A DNA stretch of 64,000 bases from Bradyrhizobium ottawaense (GTDB lineage: Bacteria; Pseudomonadota; Alphaproteobacteria; Rhizobiales; Xanthobacteraceae): contig NZ_CP029425.2 of assembly GCF_002278135.3 (NCBI RefSeq), positions 5,990,001 through 6,054,000 of the forward strand, written 5' to 3'. Positions 62,334 to 64,000 of this stretch are shown here, in pieces (positions within the stretch are counted from its first letter, which is position 1; each line of letters starts with the position of its first letter). The translations under genes were made by a program, and so were the position numbers. Below the pieces are notes generated by a model that worked only from the letters and a program-made list of their open reading frames with translations, had not been told where the DNA came from and ran no database searches.

Positions 62334-63842
62334 ATGAAGATGTTTCGCCTGGCCGCAACGGCCGCCGCCGTCCTGCTGTCGCTTGGAGCCGCGCAGGCCC
62401 AGACCACGCTGCGCATCGGCCTCGCCGAGGACCCTGACATCCTCGATCCCACGATGGCGCGCACCTATGTCGGCCGCATCGTGTTCTCCGCCTTCTGCGA
62501 CAAGCTGTTCGACATCGACGAGAAGCTCAACATCGTGCCGCAGCTCGCGCTGTCGAGCGAAACCGCCGACGACGGCAAGGCGCTGGTCATCAAGCTGCGG
62601 CCCGGCGTGAAATTCCACGACGGCGAACCGTTCGACGCGGAAGCCGCCAAGTTCTCGCTGGAACGGCATCTGACGTTCCCCGGATCCTTCCGCAAACCCG
62701 AGCTCGCCTCGGTCGATCACATCGAAGTCGTCGATCCCCTCACGGTCAAGCTGGTGCTGAAGTCACCGTTCTCGCCGCTGCTCGCTCAGCTCACCGACCG
62801 CGCCGGGATGATGGTGTCGCCTAAGGCGGCGAAAGAGGCCGGCGACAAATTCGGCCTGCGCCCGGTCTGCGCCGGCCCGTATAAATTCGTCGAGCGCGTG
62901 CAGCAGGACCGCATCGTGTTCGAAAAGTTCGCGGACTATTGGAACAAGGACAACGTCTTCATCGACAAGATCGTGTTCCAGCCGATCGTCGATGCCACGG
63001 TGCGGCTTGCGAACTTGAAATCCGGCGGCCTCGATTTGATCGAGCGCGTGCTTGCCACCGACCTGAAGGAAGTCCGCGCGGATTCACGGCTGAAAGTCGC
63101 GACCGCCATCGAGCTCGGCTATCAGGGCATCACGCTCAACATCGGCAAGGACAAGGCCAAGGGGCCGCTCAGCCAATCCGCAAAGGTGCGGCAGGCGCTC
63201 GACCTTGCGATCGACCGCGACGCCATCAACCAGGTCGTATTCAACGGCGAGTTTCAGGTCGGCAATCAATGGGTCAACCCTGATCATCCCTACTATCAGA
63301 AATCCCTTCCGGTCCGTCCCCGCAATGTCGAGAAGGCCAAGGCGCTGCTGAAGGAAGCCGGCGCGACACCGCCGGTCAGCGTCGATTTCCTGGTGCCCAA
63401 GGGCGCGGAGACCGAGACGCCGGCGCAGGTGATCCAGTCGATGGCGGCCGAGGCTGGGTTCGACATGAAGATCCGCCTCACCGAATTCGCGACCGGGCTG
63501 AAGCAGGCCGAGGCCGGCGACTACCAGGCCTATATGCTCGCCTGGAGCGGGCGCGTCGATCCCGACGGCAACAGCTTCGTGTTCCTGCACAGCGGCGCGC
63601 CGCAGAATTACGGCGCGTGGAACAACCCGCAGGCCGACAAGGCACTGGAAGACGCGAGATCGGTCACCGATCCCGCCAAGCGCAAGGCCAGCTATGAGGC
63701 CCTGGCCAAGCTGGTCCAGGACGAAGAGCCGCTGCTGTACCTCTACCACCGCCGCATCATCATCGCGCACACGACCAAGCTCGAAGGCTACAAGCAGATG
63801 CCCGACGGCCTCGTGCGTGTCATCGGACTCAAGCTGAAGTGA
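62334..63842 (+). CDS. Oligopeptide/dipeptide-type ABC transporter substrate-binding protein (SBP_bac_5), second copy
   Basis: A 502-aa periplasmic receptor. A signal peptide (MKMFRLAATAAAVLLSLGAAQAQ) leads to TTLRIGLAEDPDILDPTMARTYVGR. LRPGVKFHDGEPFDAEAAKFSLERHL and CAGPYKFVERVQQDRIVFE are family motifs. ATG 62334 is chosen with GGGGAC eight bases ahead. It differs clearly from the first receptor in sequence and length, so it probably binds another ligand. Confidence 0.93.
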   Translation: MKMFRLAATAAAVLLSLGAAQAQTTLRIGLAEDPDILDPTMARTYVGRIVFSAFCDKLFDIDEKLNIVPQLALSSETADDGKALVIKLRPGVKFHDGEPFDAEAAKFSLERHLTFPGSFRKPELASVDHIEVVDPLTVKLVLKSPFSPLLAQLTDRAGMMVSPKAAKEAGDKFGLRPVCAGPYKFVERVQQDRIVFEKFADYWNKDNVFIDKIVFQPIVDATVRLANLKSGGLDLIERVLATDLKEVRADSRLKVATAIELGYQGITLNIGKDKAKGPLSQSAKVRQALDLAIDRDAINQVVFNGEFQVGNQWVNPDHPYYQKSLPVRPRNVEKAKALLKEAGATPPVSVDFLVPKGAETETPAQVIQSMAAEAGFDMKIRLTEFATGLKQAEAGDYQAYMLAWSGRVDPDGNSFVFLHSGAPQNYGAWNNPQADKALEDARSVTDPAKRKASYEALAKLVQDEEPLLYLYHRRIIIAHTTKLEGYKQMPDGLVRVIGLKLK

Positions 63843-63852
63843 CGCCGCGAGA

Positions 63853-64000
63853 ATGCTGAACTTCCTCGCCCGCCGCCTTGCGCAGATCGTGCCGACGCTG
63901 TTCTTCGTCTCGGTGCTGATCTTCTCGCTGCAGCAATTGCTGCCGGGCGATCCCGCGCTGGTGATGGCGGGCGAAGAGCGCGATCCCGCCGTGATCGAGC
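63853..64000 (+). CDS. Dipeptide-type ABC transporter permease (DppB-like), second set, partial
   Basis: The ATG at 63853 opens MLNFLARRLAQIVPTLFFVSVLIFSLQQLLPGDPALVMAGEERD and stays open to the right edge, giving 49 visible residues. The pattern of a basic start, one long transmembrane helix and the LLPGDPA loop is that of DppB/GsiC. It is 10 bases after the second receptor stop. The rest of the gene lies outside the window. Confidence 0.88.
   Translation, partial: MLNFLARRLAQIVPTLFFVSVLIFSLQQLLPGDPALVMAGEERDPAVIE

Overview
The window is high-GC DNA from an alphaproteobacterium, most likely Bradyrhizobium or a close relative. The evidence is the aap amino-acid permease pair, the paaXABCDEIK phenylacetate locus, phasin and PHA synthase genes, many solute-binding-protein ABC importers, and several families of long palindromic intergenic repeats of the kind common in that group. 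I see no rRNA, tRNA, CRISPR array, transposase, phage gene or replication origin. Most of the window is coding and reads as metabolic/accessory chromosome.

Region 1 (1-13.8 kb): a LivKHMGF-type branched-chain-amino-acid-like importer on the minus strand, headed by a D-glutamate-cyclase-like (DUF1445) gene. It is divergent from a LysR regulator. After it come an M20-type N-carbamoyl-amino-acid hydrolase, a D-2-hydroxyacid dehydrogenase, an Ldh2-type malate/lactate dehydrogenase, a tartrate/D-malate-type dehydrogenase, a frameshifted SDR and an amidase. Together they look like uptake and breakdown of a carbamoyl/amide-linked amino or hydroxy acid.

Region 2 (13.9-20.4 kb): AapQ/AapM permeases divergent from an RpiR-type regulator, a class III aminotransferase, an AapJ binding protein and an Asp/Glu-racemase-fold enzyme that lacks the usual second cysteine. 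No ATPase gene accompanies this importer.

Region 3 (20.4-30.4 kb): a TetR regulator divergent from a ferredoxin-cytochrome P450-MFS-molybdopterin oxidoreductase-hydrolase/OsmC fusion run, then a MocR regulator divergent from an EamA exporter, a YeeE/YedE thiosulfate-type transporter and a quinone-oxidoreductase-like protein.

Region 4 (30.5-37.0 kb): the phenylacetyl-CoA epoxidase operon paaABCDE with paaI and paaK, preceded by its repressor paaX.

Region 5 (37.3-51.5 kb): a lipid/storage-polymer neighbourhood with two paralogous alpha/beta hydrolases, a DUF445 protein, phasin, a class III-like PHA synthase with a short partner, a self-sufficient CYP102-type P450-reductase fusion, an epoxide hydrolase, a wax-ester/DGAT acyltransferase and a frameshifted DUF6489 gene.

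Region 6 (51.8-64 kb): one long plus-strand run with two oligopeptide/dipeptide ABC importers around a leaderless gamma-glutamyltransferase and a DUF1028 Ntn-hydrolase-like protein. It continues past the right edge. This and the aap/racemase and ferredoxin-P450 clusters are the best candidates for undescribed biochemistry.
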